Shown one piece after another: positions 12,489-23,953 of a stretch of 64,000 nt of DNA; positions within the stretch are counted from its first letter, which is position 1; each line of letters starts with the position of its first letter. The translations under genes were made by a program, and so were the position numbers. The notes beneath the pieces are model-generated. The model was not told the origin of the DNA. It did not search any database and saw only the letters and a list, made by a program, of their open reading frames with translations. The stretch covers positions 930,001 through 994,000 of the forward strand of contig JAMSLZ010000004.1 of assembly GCA_026027325.1 (NCBI GenBank). The letters are read 5' to 3'. The DNA comes from Actinomucor elegans (taxonomy: Eukaryota; Mucoromycota; Mucoromycetes; Mucorales; Mucoraceae).

Positions 12489-13112
12489 CTAGCGACGGCG
12501 ACGCGTCTTAAGATCATCAGCATCATAATCTTCTTCATCTTCTTCGTCCTCTTCTTCTTCTTCTTCATCATCTTCTTTCTTCTTTTGAGGAGTAGCTTGT
12601 GGGTAATAAGGTGGATAATAAGTTAATGGCAGTGTTGGTGGTGCTACCGTAGGAGGAGCTTCTACTGTAGTTGGAGCTACCGTTGTTGGAGCCACTGTAG
12701 TCGCGGGTACTGAATATTGAGGAGTATTTTGGGTGGTTGTAGTATATGTGTATGGGGTTTGCTGAACGGCAGGCGCATCAGTGGTAGTAGTTTTATGATA
12801 ATCAGGAAGCGCTGGTAGCTGAGGAGCAGAGTTTTGTTGTGTAGTGATTTTGGGTAAAACAATATCAGGCAAAATCAACGGTGTAGAACGACGTTGAAGT
12901 ATGAATCGTTCCATCTTTTTATGCGAAATGCGTCCTCGTTTGGTTACTTGCTTTGTAAGTGAACCAACATTTCCAGTTCTATCAATGGCAGCAGTATCGA
13001 CTATGTCAAAATTTTTTGCTACTTGATCTGTAGCAGTTTTTGCTGATCCATCAGTTGAAACAGACATAACTACACCTAAGGATAGGCCCAAAAGAATAGC
13101 ATTGATGCGCAT
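12489..13112 (-). CDS. Secreted Thr/Pro-rich protein with acidic, tetra-arginine C-terminus
   Basis: Single exon. I chose the ATG at 13112 (207 aa) because it starts a signal peptide, MRINAILLGLSLGVVMSVS; an ATG at 13166 would add 18 residues with charged ends. After the signal comes a basic block, TKQVTKRGRISHKK...FILQRR, with dibasic sites that Kex2-type proteases could cut. A Thr/Pro/Val-rich stretch (APTTVAPTTVEAPPTVAPP) suited to O-mannosylation follows. The end is a run of Glu/Asp and DDLKTRRRR. The same architecture recurs in the gene ending at 15625. No known domain was recognised. It could be an effector, wall or spore-surface protein; function is unknown. Confidence 0.7.
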   Translation of the reverse strand: MRINAILLGLSLGVVMSVSTDGSAKTATDQVAKNFDIVDTAAIDRTGNVGSLTKQVTKRGRISHKKMERFILQRRSTPLILPDIVLPKITTQQNSAPQLPALPDYHKTTTTDAPAVQQTPYTYTTTTQNTPQYSVPATTVAPTTVAPTTVEAPPTVAPPTLPLTYYPPYYPQATPQKKKEDDEEEEEEDEEDEEDYDADDLKTRRRR

Positions 13113-13177
13113 ATTTAGAAGTAAAATTGATGATCTTTTTGAATAGAAGGAAAGTAATTGACGCATCTTACGATAAC

Positions 13178-13186
13178 TTTATATAC
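13178..13186 (-). promoter_or_regulatory. TATA box of the Thr/Pro-rich secreted protein gene
   Basis: TATATAAAG on the minus strand, about 66-74 nt upstream of the ATG at 13112. Confidence 0.5.
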
Positions 13187-13189
13187 TCT

Positions 13190-15620
13190 CTGATTCTTTT
13201 GGGTTTTGAGTCATTTGAACAGTAATTGAGAGCACATAAACGGGAATCAAAACGTGTTTAGGATCATTAAGGAGATCCAAAGGAATATTGCATTCTGTTG
13301 CCTATCTATACTCTTGATAATGTATAGAATCAGTGTTCTACAAACGATTGCATATAGCTCCTTAAAGAAGAACGAAGCATAACCATAATTTATTTTAAAG
13401 CGAAGACAGGTTATGCACCAAACTTTTATGGAAAACTTTGATCTGGTGCGTTTAGATACCAAAAACTATTCTCGACTATCAGTAAAGGATGAGTGTTTAA
13501 AACCAAAATAATAGGCTAGTATGCATGTTGCACAGAACAGCGTTCTCCAGTAGCACTTTAATGCTAGCTAGTGTATTTGTTAATAGTAAAGTGGTTAATA
13601 TAATATAAGCTGGATATGCAGGACTTCCTTCTCCTCTCTTCTCCTATGGCCTATTCTCCTATTTTTCTTTAGCTTCTTCGCCTTCCTGGATAAACAGAAA
13701 GAAGGGAATGTAGACTAGTAAGATAAGCGACATAAAAGAATGTAGACTAAACATTAATATATACAATCTATTGCCAAGTATAAGGACATATTGCGTACGA
13801 TTAATCGATATCTTATATTAAGAACGATCAGCTTATTACCATTTACATGTCATCGTTATTGTACTATGTTATTGAAATTTGAAACAAACTTTCATAAGAC
13901 TTTATTAAATTAATTATATTCGCCAGTATTAATAAAGCTGACATCTTCAGGAACAATATCAATCCTAATTGTAAAGTCTTTACGCCAACTTAGGATATAC
14001 AGAGAATCCTTAGAAACGCTGTCACAAGTAGCAAGTTTCTTTAGATATTAATATCTCCAAAAGTTGGGACTTAGTTTAGTGATGTGCTTTTCATGAAACC
14101 TGTTCTCATCTAAATATTTCTAATTTTGCTTTAGTATAATAGCTTAGACTTTTTGGCAATAAAAAAAGAAGAAGCGATTTGGTTGATGAAGATCACAAAT
14201 TAACAAATGTAAAACTGAGATTGAGTATAAAGTGTAGACTAGGACGAGCTAGGCGCTTTATCTTATATAATAGCTTATTCTGAACAAGGATAGCTGTTTA
14301 GGTGCGACAATTGACCGGGATCAGTCAAGAGTTTTAGTTTTGGAGTAGGACACAATGCCGACTTTCCAGGCTAAAAATTAAAGTCATAAGATCGTATCAC
14401 AAAAAAAGATTATGCTTTTCTTCCATATGGTCTATTTTTTACATGTGCTCCAAAGAAATAACTGTCTTCTAAATTGTAAACATGATGTAAAATCTGAGGT
14501 GTCTATTGTCTTTAAAATTAAGTACTATATTGTTAAAATACATTCATGGGAAAGAGAATAGTTTGTTTTATATATTTCCTGAACTTACAGCCCTTTATCT
14601 CGGTTTTTCATTGATTTAGATCAATTCAAAGAATGTAAGTCAAGGGAACGTGGGGCGGGTCCAAAATTTTAATTCCGACAGCCAATGAAGTTATTGCATA
14701 TTTTATATTTGTGAATTGCTTAGAAATATCATCGTAAATCAACGGACAATGAGAACAACTTTATGCTTTTTGTACTTCAAAAAAATGTAGAGGATTACAT
14801 TTTCTTTGAATGATGTTAGTTTTTTTTTTAGGATATAGAAAGAAAATTCTCAATCCAGAAAAAAACCATTTACTGTCAGAACTTACTAGTACTGATTTAT
14901 GCTAATACATATCTTGACATTTGTATTCAATACATGAGGCATGATCTCTTATATGTTTCCCGTAATTCAAAACTTCAGCAAAGTTCCTTCTTGAAGCAAA
15001 TATAATTTGTCAGTATAGACAGTTTCTATCAAGAGTGTCATCAGCTACTTCATCAGTTTATGATTAATCTTTTCTAGTCAATGAAATCAATGCCCAGATA
15101 TTCCAAGTATAATCCAAGTATAATCCACCATCAAGAAGCGAAAACTAGAATGAATCAATGTACAGTGTTGGAGATATAAACATACATACAACGGCACAAC
15201 TATTATAATGGCAGTGGTCTAGTGCATAACATTGTATAATCCTGTTTAGTATTGGAGTCTTTTAAGATTAATACAACAGAGCCCGAATGACTCATTCTAG
15301 AAAATTTTGCTATCACTTTGCATCTAATAAGCAAATGCTTTATAAATCTCTCTCCAGTGACTTCCTAAAGAAGATAAACAGACATAATTCTAGATGAACT
15401 ACTTATATATAGTAGTTATGAAACTAAAACATTATATAAAAGAGATCGTACTAGATACAAATATCATTGTTATTTAATATAGAATATTTAAACAATTAAA
15501 GATTTCAAGTAGAATAATAGATAAATAAGACATTTAATAATACTATATCTCTACAAAAGTAGAGATGAACAAGTGCTGGAAAAAAATAGACCAGCGGAAA
15601 AAAGTACGGTAGAGAACATG
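13190..15620. other. Gene desert
   Basis: AT-rich DNA with no supported coding region. It holds a reverse-orientation copy of the interspersed repeat at about 14266-14335 and a weaker one at about 15282-15360. The open frame continuing from the upstream secreted-protein gene into 15543-15624 is a frameshift by-product. Confidence 0.55.
14266..14335 (-). repeat. Reverse copy of ~165-bp interspersed repeat family
   Basis: AGCTTATTCTGAACAAGG followed by GACCGGGATCAGTCAAGAG is the family consensus read in reverse. Confidence 0.5.
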
Positions 15621-15624
15621 CTTT

Positions 15625-16529
15625 TTAACGACGGCGGCGGAGGGGCGTAGCGTCTCCAGGCTCATCATCTTCGTTCTCGTCTTCTTCAGGCTCTTCTTCA
15701 TCTTCTTCTTCTTCGTCAGTTCCAGTTCCAGTTTGGCGGCGATGAAGTCTAGAATCCCTAACTTCGGCATCAACAGTAGACCTTTTAGCACTCTTGCCTT
15801 TCTTTCCTTTGTTGCTTCCCTCTTCTTCATCTTTCTCGTCATCTTTTTCGTCTCTTTCATTTTCTTTTCATCTATTTCATTTTCACGGCGTCTAAGACCG
15901 GTTTTCGCTGATGCATCGTTCTTTAGAGCTCCTTCTCCTTCATCACCTAAGTCGTTTTCATCTAGTTCGTTTTCATCTAGTTCGTTTTCATCTAGTTCGT
16001 TTTCATCTAGTTCGTTTTCATCTAGTTCGTTTTCATTTAGCTCATTTTCATATAATTCATGAATAACATCAGTAGTGTCTTTACCGGTAGCGTCAGTTTT
16101 GGCACTATTTGCGGTACCAATATCAGCGGGAGCATCAGTAGAAGGTTCAGCACGACGTTGCATTTCGCCAAACAGTTTTCTGCGCAAGAGATAAGTTCTC
16201 TTTCCAAGTCCGTCTTTGGTTGAACCAGCTAAATCTTTGACAGCATCAGTAGTATCAGAACTTCTGACTCTGTCTGTAACACCTTTGACACCGTTTCCGT
16301 CCAAGACATTTCCAAGAGTATCAGTAAGATCAGATAGAGGTTTAGAGTTACCAAGCCCCAAATTACTGAGAGGTTTATCAAGTTTTTCGCCTTCCAGAGC
16401 GTTTTTGATTTTACTGTCTTCAGCAACATTTTTAACAGGATCTGTAACACCATTCTCCAAGGCATAAACGAATGAAGAAGCCATTAACATGGAAGCCACC
16501 ATACCGAGAGAAACAATGTTGAAACGCAT
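15625..16529 (-). CDS. Secreted Asn/Glu/Leu/Asp repeat protein with acidic tetra-arginine tail, frame-broken
   Basis: The ATG at 16529 starts a signal peptide (MRFNIVSLGMVASMLMASS). The mature part contains TKDGLGKRTYLLRRKLFGEMQRR (as in the neighbour: TK, dibasic pairs, QRR 23 residues on), then five or six copies of a five-residue unit (ELDEN, about 15951-16060). In the as-read frame the acidic tail is lost after about 15870, giving a Lys/Met-rich run that ends at 15543. In the frame offset by -1 the expected ERDEKDDEKDEEEG...TDEEEEDEEEPEEDENEDD...LRRRR tail appears and stops at 15625. The two frames overlap around 15858-15872 in an A-rich stretch. A one-base loss (sequence error or mutation) or ribosomal frameshifting would explain this. 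Function is unknown. Confidence 0.6.
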
Positions 16530-16601
16530 CTTGTTATTTGAAAGATTAGATTTTTTAGTTTGTTATATGAAGAAAGATAGGGAAGTGAGATGTACATTCT
16601 T

Positions 16602-16610
16602 CTTTTTATA
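16602..16610 (-). promoter_or_regulatory. TATA box of the frame-broken secreted protein gene
   Basis: TATAAAAAG on the minus strand, about 73-81 nt upstream of the ATG at 16529. Confidence 0.45.
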
Positions 16611-18477
16611 CAAAACGAATGTAAGGTAAGTTTACATCTGTCTTATAGCTTACCGTTTGCCTATAGCTAACACCAGATTTGTTTATACTACTTGATAATG
16701 CAGTAGAGACGGAACACATATTACAAGTATAGGGGTCTATCAAGGGACAACGAACTGCTACATAAAGTAGGTCAGCTTTAATAACACTAATATTCAATGA
16801 CTTGCATTAGCACCATATGGCCACTGCCTTTTTTTTTCATCTACTCCTTTACTAAAGCAAAAGTATTTAATAGAAATTAATCACGGAAATCAACAAGTCA
16901 AACAGTGGATATCTAGTGATAAGTTCTGACGTGATCTATGCTAAAACCTGTTTATGAATGCTAACAGTCATTCTCAATAAACAAATTATGCTTAGATTTA
17001 CACTATCTGCAGCTACTGAGGTAAGAGATGCTTGATGGTTTTTGTTTATCAAGGATCTACTGCATCGATCTTGGAAACACCATCATGTCCCTGCAAATAG
17101 TTACACAATAACTTTTGTAGATCTTATCCAAGATGTTCTCCTTTGAACCTCTTTTTATTATGCATGCTAAGTCAAAAAAAAAAAAAAAAAGTTAGGGACA
17201 ACCTAGGAGAAAAAATGGACGGCGTTCTATACATCACTTGAGAAATCGTTCTTGATTGCTTTAAAGTATCCTTCAAATCGAAAACTTGAAATGAAATGCG
17301 ATATTGAAACAAGTATATGAAAGCCTATTCAAATCAGGGACAATAAGAAAGGCGCGAAACAATAATTACAGCAAGTCGGTCTAAAATAAGCTAATGGCAA
17401 TAACCTTACTTCCTTTACAAGTCGAAATAACCAGGACGTTGTTATTGAGCATCTTTATTTGTTTTTTTTTTCTTTTTGTAAGCTTGGAACTTATGACTGC
17501 AGTCAAAAAGTTGGGATCCAAGAGCTTTATTGCACCATAGTCAATGCTGATGCTTACACTGCTGACTCGCCCGTACATACATATTTACCGAGAGATGTAA
17601 TGCACACGTAGTAACTCCTGATTTTTTGATACACATCAGTTCAGATAAGCAACTGTCGCTGTATTATTTCGTCTTGCAATATATGTATGCTCGGCATACT
17701 GCACAAAATAAAGATATTTAACTGTTTGTATATAAATAATACATGCATAAACCCATTCATTAGATAAGAGGCAACAATTGATTGGCAAAGAACTACCTAA
17801 ATGTCTCAAATATATACTGGTTGATGTACATATATCTTTGTGACACTATTGTCCATCAATCAACAAACAATAAACTGGATCATATTATTGCTCCTGATTT
17901 GTAGTCAAAGGCTGATATCCACTAATCATTCTTTTTATATTAAATAAAATGACAAAATAAAGGTGAATATATATTTTCGGGAGGCATAAAACAATCTCTC
18001 ATTATACACCATTCTTTGAAAGCATCTTAAATACAATAAAGATTTGCCACTGTTACTGCTGTTGTTATATAACTTTGCTCTTCATTGGCTGTGGTGATTT
18101 AACAAATATCCAATAGATATCCAATAATAATTAAGAGCGATCTTTTTAATAAAACATTGCTACTATGTAGAGAGCACATAACAAAGTTTACGTGAACTCC
18201 ACTATGTATCTAACGATATAAGCACTAGTTGATATTTACTTTGAATCTGGAACTACTCTTATAAAATTTAATTTCTGCACTGTTAAGAAACACATTCGTA
18301 CCTTGGATATCTTAATATAACATAAAAACAGCTTTATATACTCGTCATTTTCAAAAATCTAGACTTCTTGTATTTAAAATACGGTTTATGGCTTCGAATA
18401 AATGCTACATTTGTCGGAGACTTAAATGATCCGCCCAAAGAAATTGTTATTAGAATTTAGAAATCATGCTTCATCAT

Positions 18478-18726
18478 CTCTACATTTCTTGACCGATTCC
18501 AAGTTATTGATGCATTTGATGACTAGTAAATACTCACAACAAGTCAGTAAACCTACCACTGTAATTTTTTAATTGAATTATGATGAATGTGTTATAGTTA
18601 CCTAATCAGCAATAAATTACAAATAATTCTTGTAACCAAGATCAAATGATTTATACATTTCTTAACCGATCTCGATTAAATGCTGTATTTGATAACTATT
18701 AGAAACTCAAAATGAGCTGCTGTATC
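18478..18726 (+). repeat. Tandem pair of the ~165-bp repeat
   Basis: Two diverged copies whose CTTRACCGAT cores lie about 173 nt apart (near 18488 and 18661). Each is followed by a GATRACTAKTA block and then an AATGAGCTGCT-like block in the second copy. Confidence 0.5.
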
Positions 18727-19844
18727 TATTTTAGTTTCTTTTTTGCTTAAATGTAATATCGACAATATATTATACTTGCCAATAGATAGCTGTATAGGAT
18801 ATGCATTTCATTTAAAAAGAGCTATACAGTTCCAAAATATGAAACTCCCTTTGTTTCAATGTCACAAATTTATTCAGTTTTCAAATATAAAGGATACGGT
18901 TGTCAACAGTATATATATTATTTATTCATACTAATATATGCTGGCTTACGTTATTTCTGTCTATTATACACTGATAAGCGCTTCTGGATACGAATTGGGA
19001 GGAACAAAAGCGACGCTGGAAAACTATTATAAATGACTAGAAAAGACATGCTAGAGTTGAAAAGAACGTATACATGTGCTGCTGATATGGCTCGCTAAAA
19101 CCTCTGACGGTTATGTCAGTATCTAGTTTAGTAACTCAGTCCCATTTGAATTCCTTCGGTCAAAAAATTTTTTTTTGTTTCTATGTAACCCAAAAAGACT
19201 TATATATTTTGGACCATACGAAGCAAGATTAAATCAAATTCTATGCTTTTGAAATGCATTGGTTATCATCAAAAGATGGGGCAAAGGTTTACCAATATGA
19301 GGTGTTGCTTATTTTAATTAGCCAGTGATGTTTTAACATAGCTCCAGAAGGAAGAGGGATTCTCCCAAAAAACGAAACAATAATACAAATCTGGATCCAT
19401 TTTTCAAAAACAAAATATTGACATTACGCAAAAAGTATACTGGTATTACTTATGTAAGGTATTATTACTGCATATCCAATGGCTCCTATATCATTTGATT
19501 TCTTTTTTTTTTATATATTCAAGGAGTTATCCTTGATAAAATGTGTATATTAGGACATGTTAAGAATGCGGCCATAGCTCGAGTATTTTTGTATACAGCA
19601 AAATGCACAGAAAAATATATGTGTAATAGATACTTTAAACATATTGAATTTTTATTGACAATTGATCATACGACAGAAATGCGGTCTACATTCTCTAAAG
19701 GATATATGGAAAATTTGAAACTTAAGCTATAGAATTTTTTCTATACATACCCCTCTGATTTTGAACATCTATACGTTTCTCAATTCAATGGTTATACTAT
19801 TCAGTAACGCCCAAACATAAACTTCACATATTTTAATAAAAAGG

Positions 19845-20095
19845 ATCCATAGATCTATAGATCTCTCGATCGATCCCAACTTAATTCCATATTTGATTAA
19901 TCATTCAAGCCTAGAATGATTTACAGCATCTGGAATAACCTTTGTTGAACTACAATACAGTCAACAGATTTTATTTGCTAAAATTTAATTGTAATTTATA
20001 TGCATTCCATTTCAATGATTTATAGATCGCTCAACCCATTGTCCAATTTCAGATCTATTTATTAGTATTCCATACCCTGGATGAGTTATTACGTT
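19845..20095 (+). repeat. Tandem pair of the ~165-bp repeat
   Basis: The first copy has the palindromic ATAGATCTATAGATCTCTCG. The second has ATTTATAGATCGCTCAACCC, about 166 nt downstream. Both continue with a TTGATTAATCATTCAAGC-type or TTATTAGTATTCCATACC-type block. Confidence 0.5.
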
Positions 20096-20591
20096 TATAA
20101 CTTGAAGAATACTTATAGGCAAAATAATTTAAAAAAAAAAGAAAGAATATTTATTATTGTATCCATATGGGCGAAATACAATCTCACTTTTTGCAGGGAA
20201 TGTCTGGCATAGATATCATACGGCCATCTCTCTTTTATAGCCCTCAATCCCCGCGTGCCAATCAAGTGCAACCTACTTTTTAAGTGATACCCGATTAAGC
20301 GAGAGCGAGAAACATTGGCAAAAGCTAGACCATCATGAGCCATGACTTTTTACTCCATGGTCTTGCAAACTTGAACGTGTAAAGACTTTGTTCGATCTAA
20401 ATATTTTTTTCCCGGTTGAATCAATTCACTATTTGTCATTAGAATTAGTAAATTGATGACCCGAATAATTTGCCGGTTACCGGTGCCTGCGTTCTCCACA
20501 TAATGCGATGTGTGTGTGTGAAAAATTAGCATATTAAGTTTTTTTTTTACGTTATCTTTTTTTTTTTTTTTTCTTTTCTGCGAAATTAAAA

Positions 20592-23488
20592 ATGGCCAAC
20601 GTATTCTCTACTTTAGCACAAGGCACTAAGAAACCTCTATCTGGCATACTTGTTGTGTCTTTAATATATGCTATTTACAAAGCCAAGAAACAGTTCAAGC
20701 TAAATATCAATGGCAATAAAAGTTCACCTCAACAGCAAGCAAGCAAAAAGAAGCAGCACAAAAAAGTGGGTGTTAATACAGAATTTTTTGAACAAATGAA
20801 GAAGCTATTACCTATTTGTGTGCCTGGTAAGTTGGGGTTATATACGAAATCGCCAAGAGATGGCATACTGATCTCGAGATTAGGTTTGTTTTCAAAGGAG
20901 TCTGGGCTTTTGGTGGTTCTGGCAACTGTATTAATTGCGCGTACATGGTTGGATATTTGGTTTTCTGGATTCAATGGGTAATTGATCCAATGATAAAATG
21001 TAAAATCTATCTATTGACATAGCTGTACAGCTCGGTAGTTAAAGCGATTGTTTCTCGAAACAGAAAGCAATTTATTGCAAAAGCTATCGTAGAATTTGGT
21101 TTAATGATGGTAAAAAGAAAAGAGAAAACAAAAAGAACTCTTTGGTTGAACCTTTCTTTTCTTTTTTGTATTTATAGTGGCCTATGAGTATTGTAAATAA
21201 CTCACTCAAACTTACCATCAATGCACTTGCTCTTAGCTTCCGTGAGCGTCTAACCAAGGTATGCAGCCAACACTCGAGCCATTAAAGCGTAAACCAACTC
21301 TTTTTATAGCATGCTCACAATCAATACCTGGATGGAATCACCTTTTATAAAATTTCCAACCTCGATAATCGACTTCAAAACGCTGATCAATTGCTGACTC
21401 AAGATATTGATAAATTCTCGGACAATCTGTCACATCTTTATTCTGATATTGCAAAGCCTGTTGTAGATATCTTTTTGTTTGCTTATAAACTTGGTGAAGC
21501 CATGTAAGTCAAATACAAGGTAATGGGATGTACATCTAATATAAATGATAGTGGTAACGAAGCACCTTTCTTTATGATTGCCTATTTTGTCATGTCTGGT
21601 GTCTTGCTTCGTGCTTTCTCTCCACCCTTTGGTCGATGTAATATATGCAATTCAATTATAGTTTACAAGCGTTAATCTTAGTTTGTTATAGACACTGCGA
21701 TTGAGCAAAAGCTGGAAGGTGATTTCCGTTTCACACATGTAAGTACAAAGAATACTGGAAAGGGAGTATATATTGATGTGTTATCGGTTGATAGTCTCGT
21801 ATTATCACACATTCAGAAGAGATTGCTTTTTACCGTGGTGGTGAACGTGAAAAGGAAGTAGTAAACAATACCTTTGAAAAGATTTCGAATCATGTTCGTA
21901 AGGTATATACACTTCGATTCCTGAATGGCATCTTTGATTCTGTTCTTGTAAAATACTGTGCTACAATGACTGCCTACTAGTAAGTGTACTATCAGAAAAT
22001 AATTGACAATCGTATTAATGATTATATAGTCTATTGGCAAGACCTGTTTTCGATCCTCGTTATGGTATGTGCTTTATATCGATTAGGTACTATTTACTAA
22101 CTAGGTTGAATATAGCTACTGCTCATATGGGTCTGGACAGTGATCCTACCAAGCTGATGGAAGACTATTCCAGAAACTGTAAGTATGCTTATAGTATTTT
22201 AAGCAATCTTACTCATTCGTCAAATAGCAAGTTACTTGATCAATTTGTCTCAAGCTGTTGGTAGACTCATCTTAACAGGTCGTGATTTAACTCGATTCGC
22301 TGGTTATACTGTAAGTATGATAGCAAAACAGCTATATTATACTCACGCTCAATTTTCTAGTCGCGCGTGGCTGATTTGTTTGATGTGTTATCTGATGTTC
22401 GCAACGGCAAGTACAAGCGTACGATGATGTCTACTGATGAAAATGCCGGAATAAACAAGCTGGTGGATACCAACAATACCAAAGGAAAAGTGATCGTTCG
22501 CGACGGTGTCATTATCTTTGATAAAGTCCCTATTGTGACGCCTAATAGTGATATTTTGGTAATACAAAAGCCTATACAAAAAAAACTTGGATACTAACTT
22601 TTATGTAGCTCAAAGATTTGTCATTCAAAGTCAGTACAGGTATGAACTGTTTGATCTCTGGCCCCAATGGCTGTGGTAAGAGTTCATTGTTCCGTATTTT
22701 GGGTGATTTATGGCCTTTATTTGGTAAGTGTAATTTATACTTGGTAATATAGATTACTGACTCGTATGTAGGTGGCACCTTGACCAAACCTGCTGCTAAT
22801 AAACTGTTCTACGTGCCTCAAAAACCTTATCTTCCTTTGGGCACATTCAGAGATCAAGTGATTTATCCTGACGCTCGCGCTGAAGCCTCTGCTAAAGGAT
22901 TTGATGACGATGCTTTAATGAAGCTTTTGGATACAGTTCACTTAGGTTATCTCGTTGAGCGCGAAGGTGGTTGGGATGCAGTTCAAGATTGGGCTGATGT
23001 CTTGTCTGGAGGTGAAAAACAACGAGTTGCTATGGCCAGATTGTTCTATCATAAACCTCAATTCGTAAGTTATACCTTTAGTTGTGCGTATATTGTTATT
23101 GACCTGGTGCTGTTTAGGCTATCCTTGACGAATGTACAAGCGCCGTCAGTGTAGATATTGAGGCCATTATGTACGAACATGCTCGTAAAGTAGGAATAAC
23201 ACTATTTACTGTATCACATAGGTAAGAAATTAGCTAGTGTATAGCAACTTTTTTATTTTTACTAATTGCTTGCATTAGAACCTCTTTGATCCGTCATCAT
23301 GAATATTTGCTACGATTTGATGGTGAAGGCCACTATGAATTTAGAGAGTAAGCGTTATATGAACTACTAATCTTATGTATGCTAATAACTACTGTAGAAT
23401 GGATCCTGATGATTTAACGTCCGCTTTCGGTTTCGGTCATGGTAAATCCAAGCCTCAAGCCAAACTGGAGGATGATGAGGGCTACTAA
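20592..23488 (+). CDS. Peroxisomal ABC half-transporter, ABCD family (fatty acyl-CoA importer)
   Basis: Sixteen exons splice in phase to 702 aa, the usual ABCD half-transporter size. First exon 20592-20977, then 21031-21109, 21178-21258, 21310-21503, 21552-21637, 21692-21738, 21795-21979 and so on; last exon ends 23488. The N-terminal membrane domain includes [19 protein letters not shown] and an EAA-like loop ([21 protein letters not shown]), with [16 protein letters not shown] downstream. The ATPase domain has Walker [10 protein letters not shown] (about 497-505), ABC signature LSGGEKQ (about 595), Walker [10 protein letters not shown] (about 616) and switch TVSHR. The family works as a dimer in the peroxisomal membrane, feeding long-chain acyl-CoA to beta-oxidation. 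Paralog (PXA1 or PXA2 type) is not resolvable here. Confidence 0.93.
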
Positions 23489-23953
23489 TATATATACACA
23501 TTCACTCAATAAATATAGATATACATAATTAAATTGCATTTTTCGTGTAAGGTGTGATTTGGAAAAAAAAATATAGATGCTTTTTGCATTGGTCATATAT
23601 CCCTAGATTCGCCTTCTCCAGCATCGGGGTTTCAGCTAACGATTCGTTATATATATATATATATATATATATAAGCTCCAGTCTGGAGGGGGGCGTCTCA
23701 GTTAATATAAACTGGTGGTGAATTTTACTAGGCAATTCATTCTATTTATAATATTTTTAACTAAAAGCATTAATACGCTTTTCTCTCTTTAGCACTTTCT
23801 TTCACCTATTTCCATCTATTATACTCTGCTGTTTCGAGTATTTAGCATAATATAGCACATTTGAGTATAATCATTTAAATTCAATAACCGAAATAACCTC
23901 TGTAAGGCGTTGGATACTGTATCTATATCAACTAAACACGATTCAACGAAGAA
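23489..23953. other. Intergenic with (TA)n microsatellite
   Basis: Spacer between the ABC transporter and RhoGAP genes. It holds an uninterrupted TA run at about 23648-23674. No gene is seen. Confidence 0.6.

Larger units (their letters stand above)
16611..20591. other. Gene desert with degenerate repeats
   Basis: Four kilobases with no convincing gene. It contains A17 at about 17174-17190 and two closely spaced pairs of the interspersed repeat (about 18478 and 18647; 19845 and 20001, all +). Short open frames have no family features. Confidence 0.6.

Noticed and set aside
15543..15624. Lys/Met-rich then hydrophobic C-terminus of the as-read secreted-protein frame
   Set aside because: The -1 frame yields the acidic tail with four terminal Arg shared with the neighbouring gene, so this end is probably a frame artefact.
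15733..16062. Plus-strand frame with Phe/Ser repeats
   Set aside because: It is the antisense reading of the five-residue acidic repeats.
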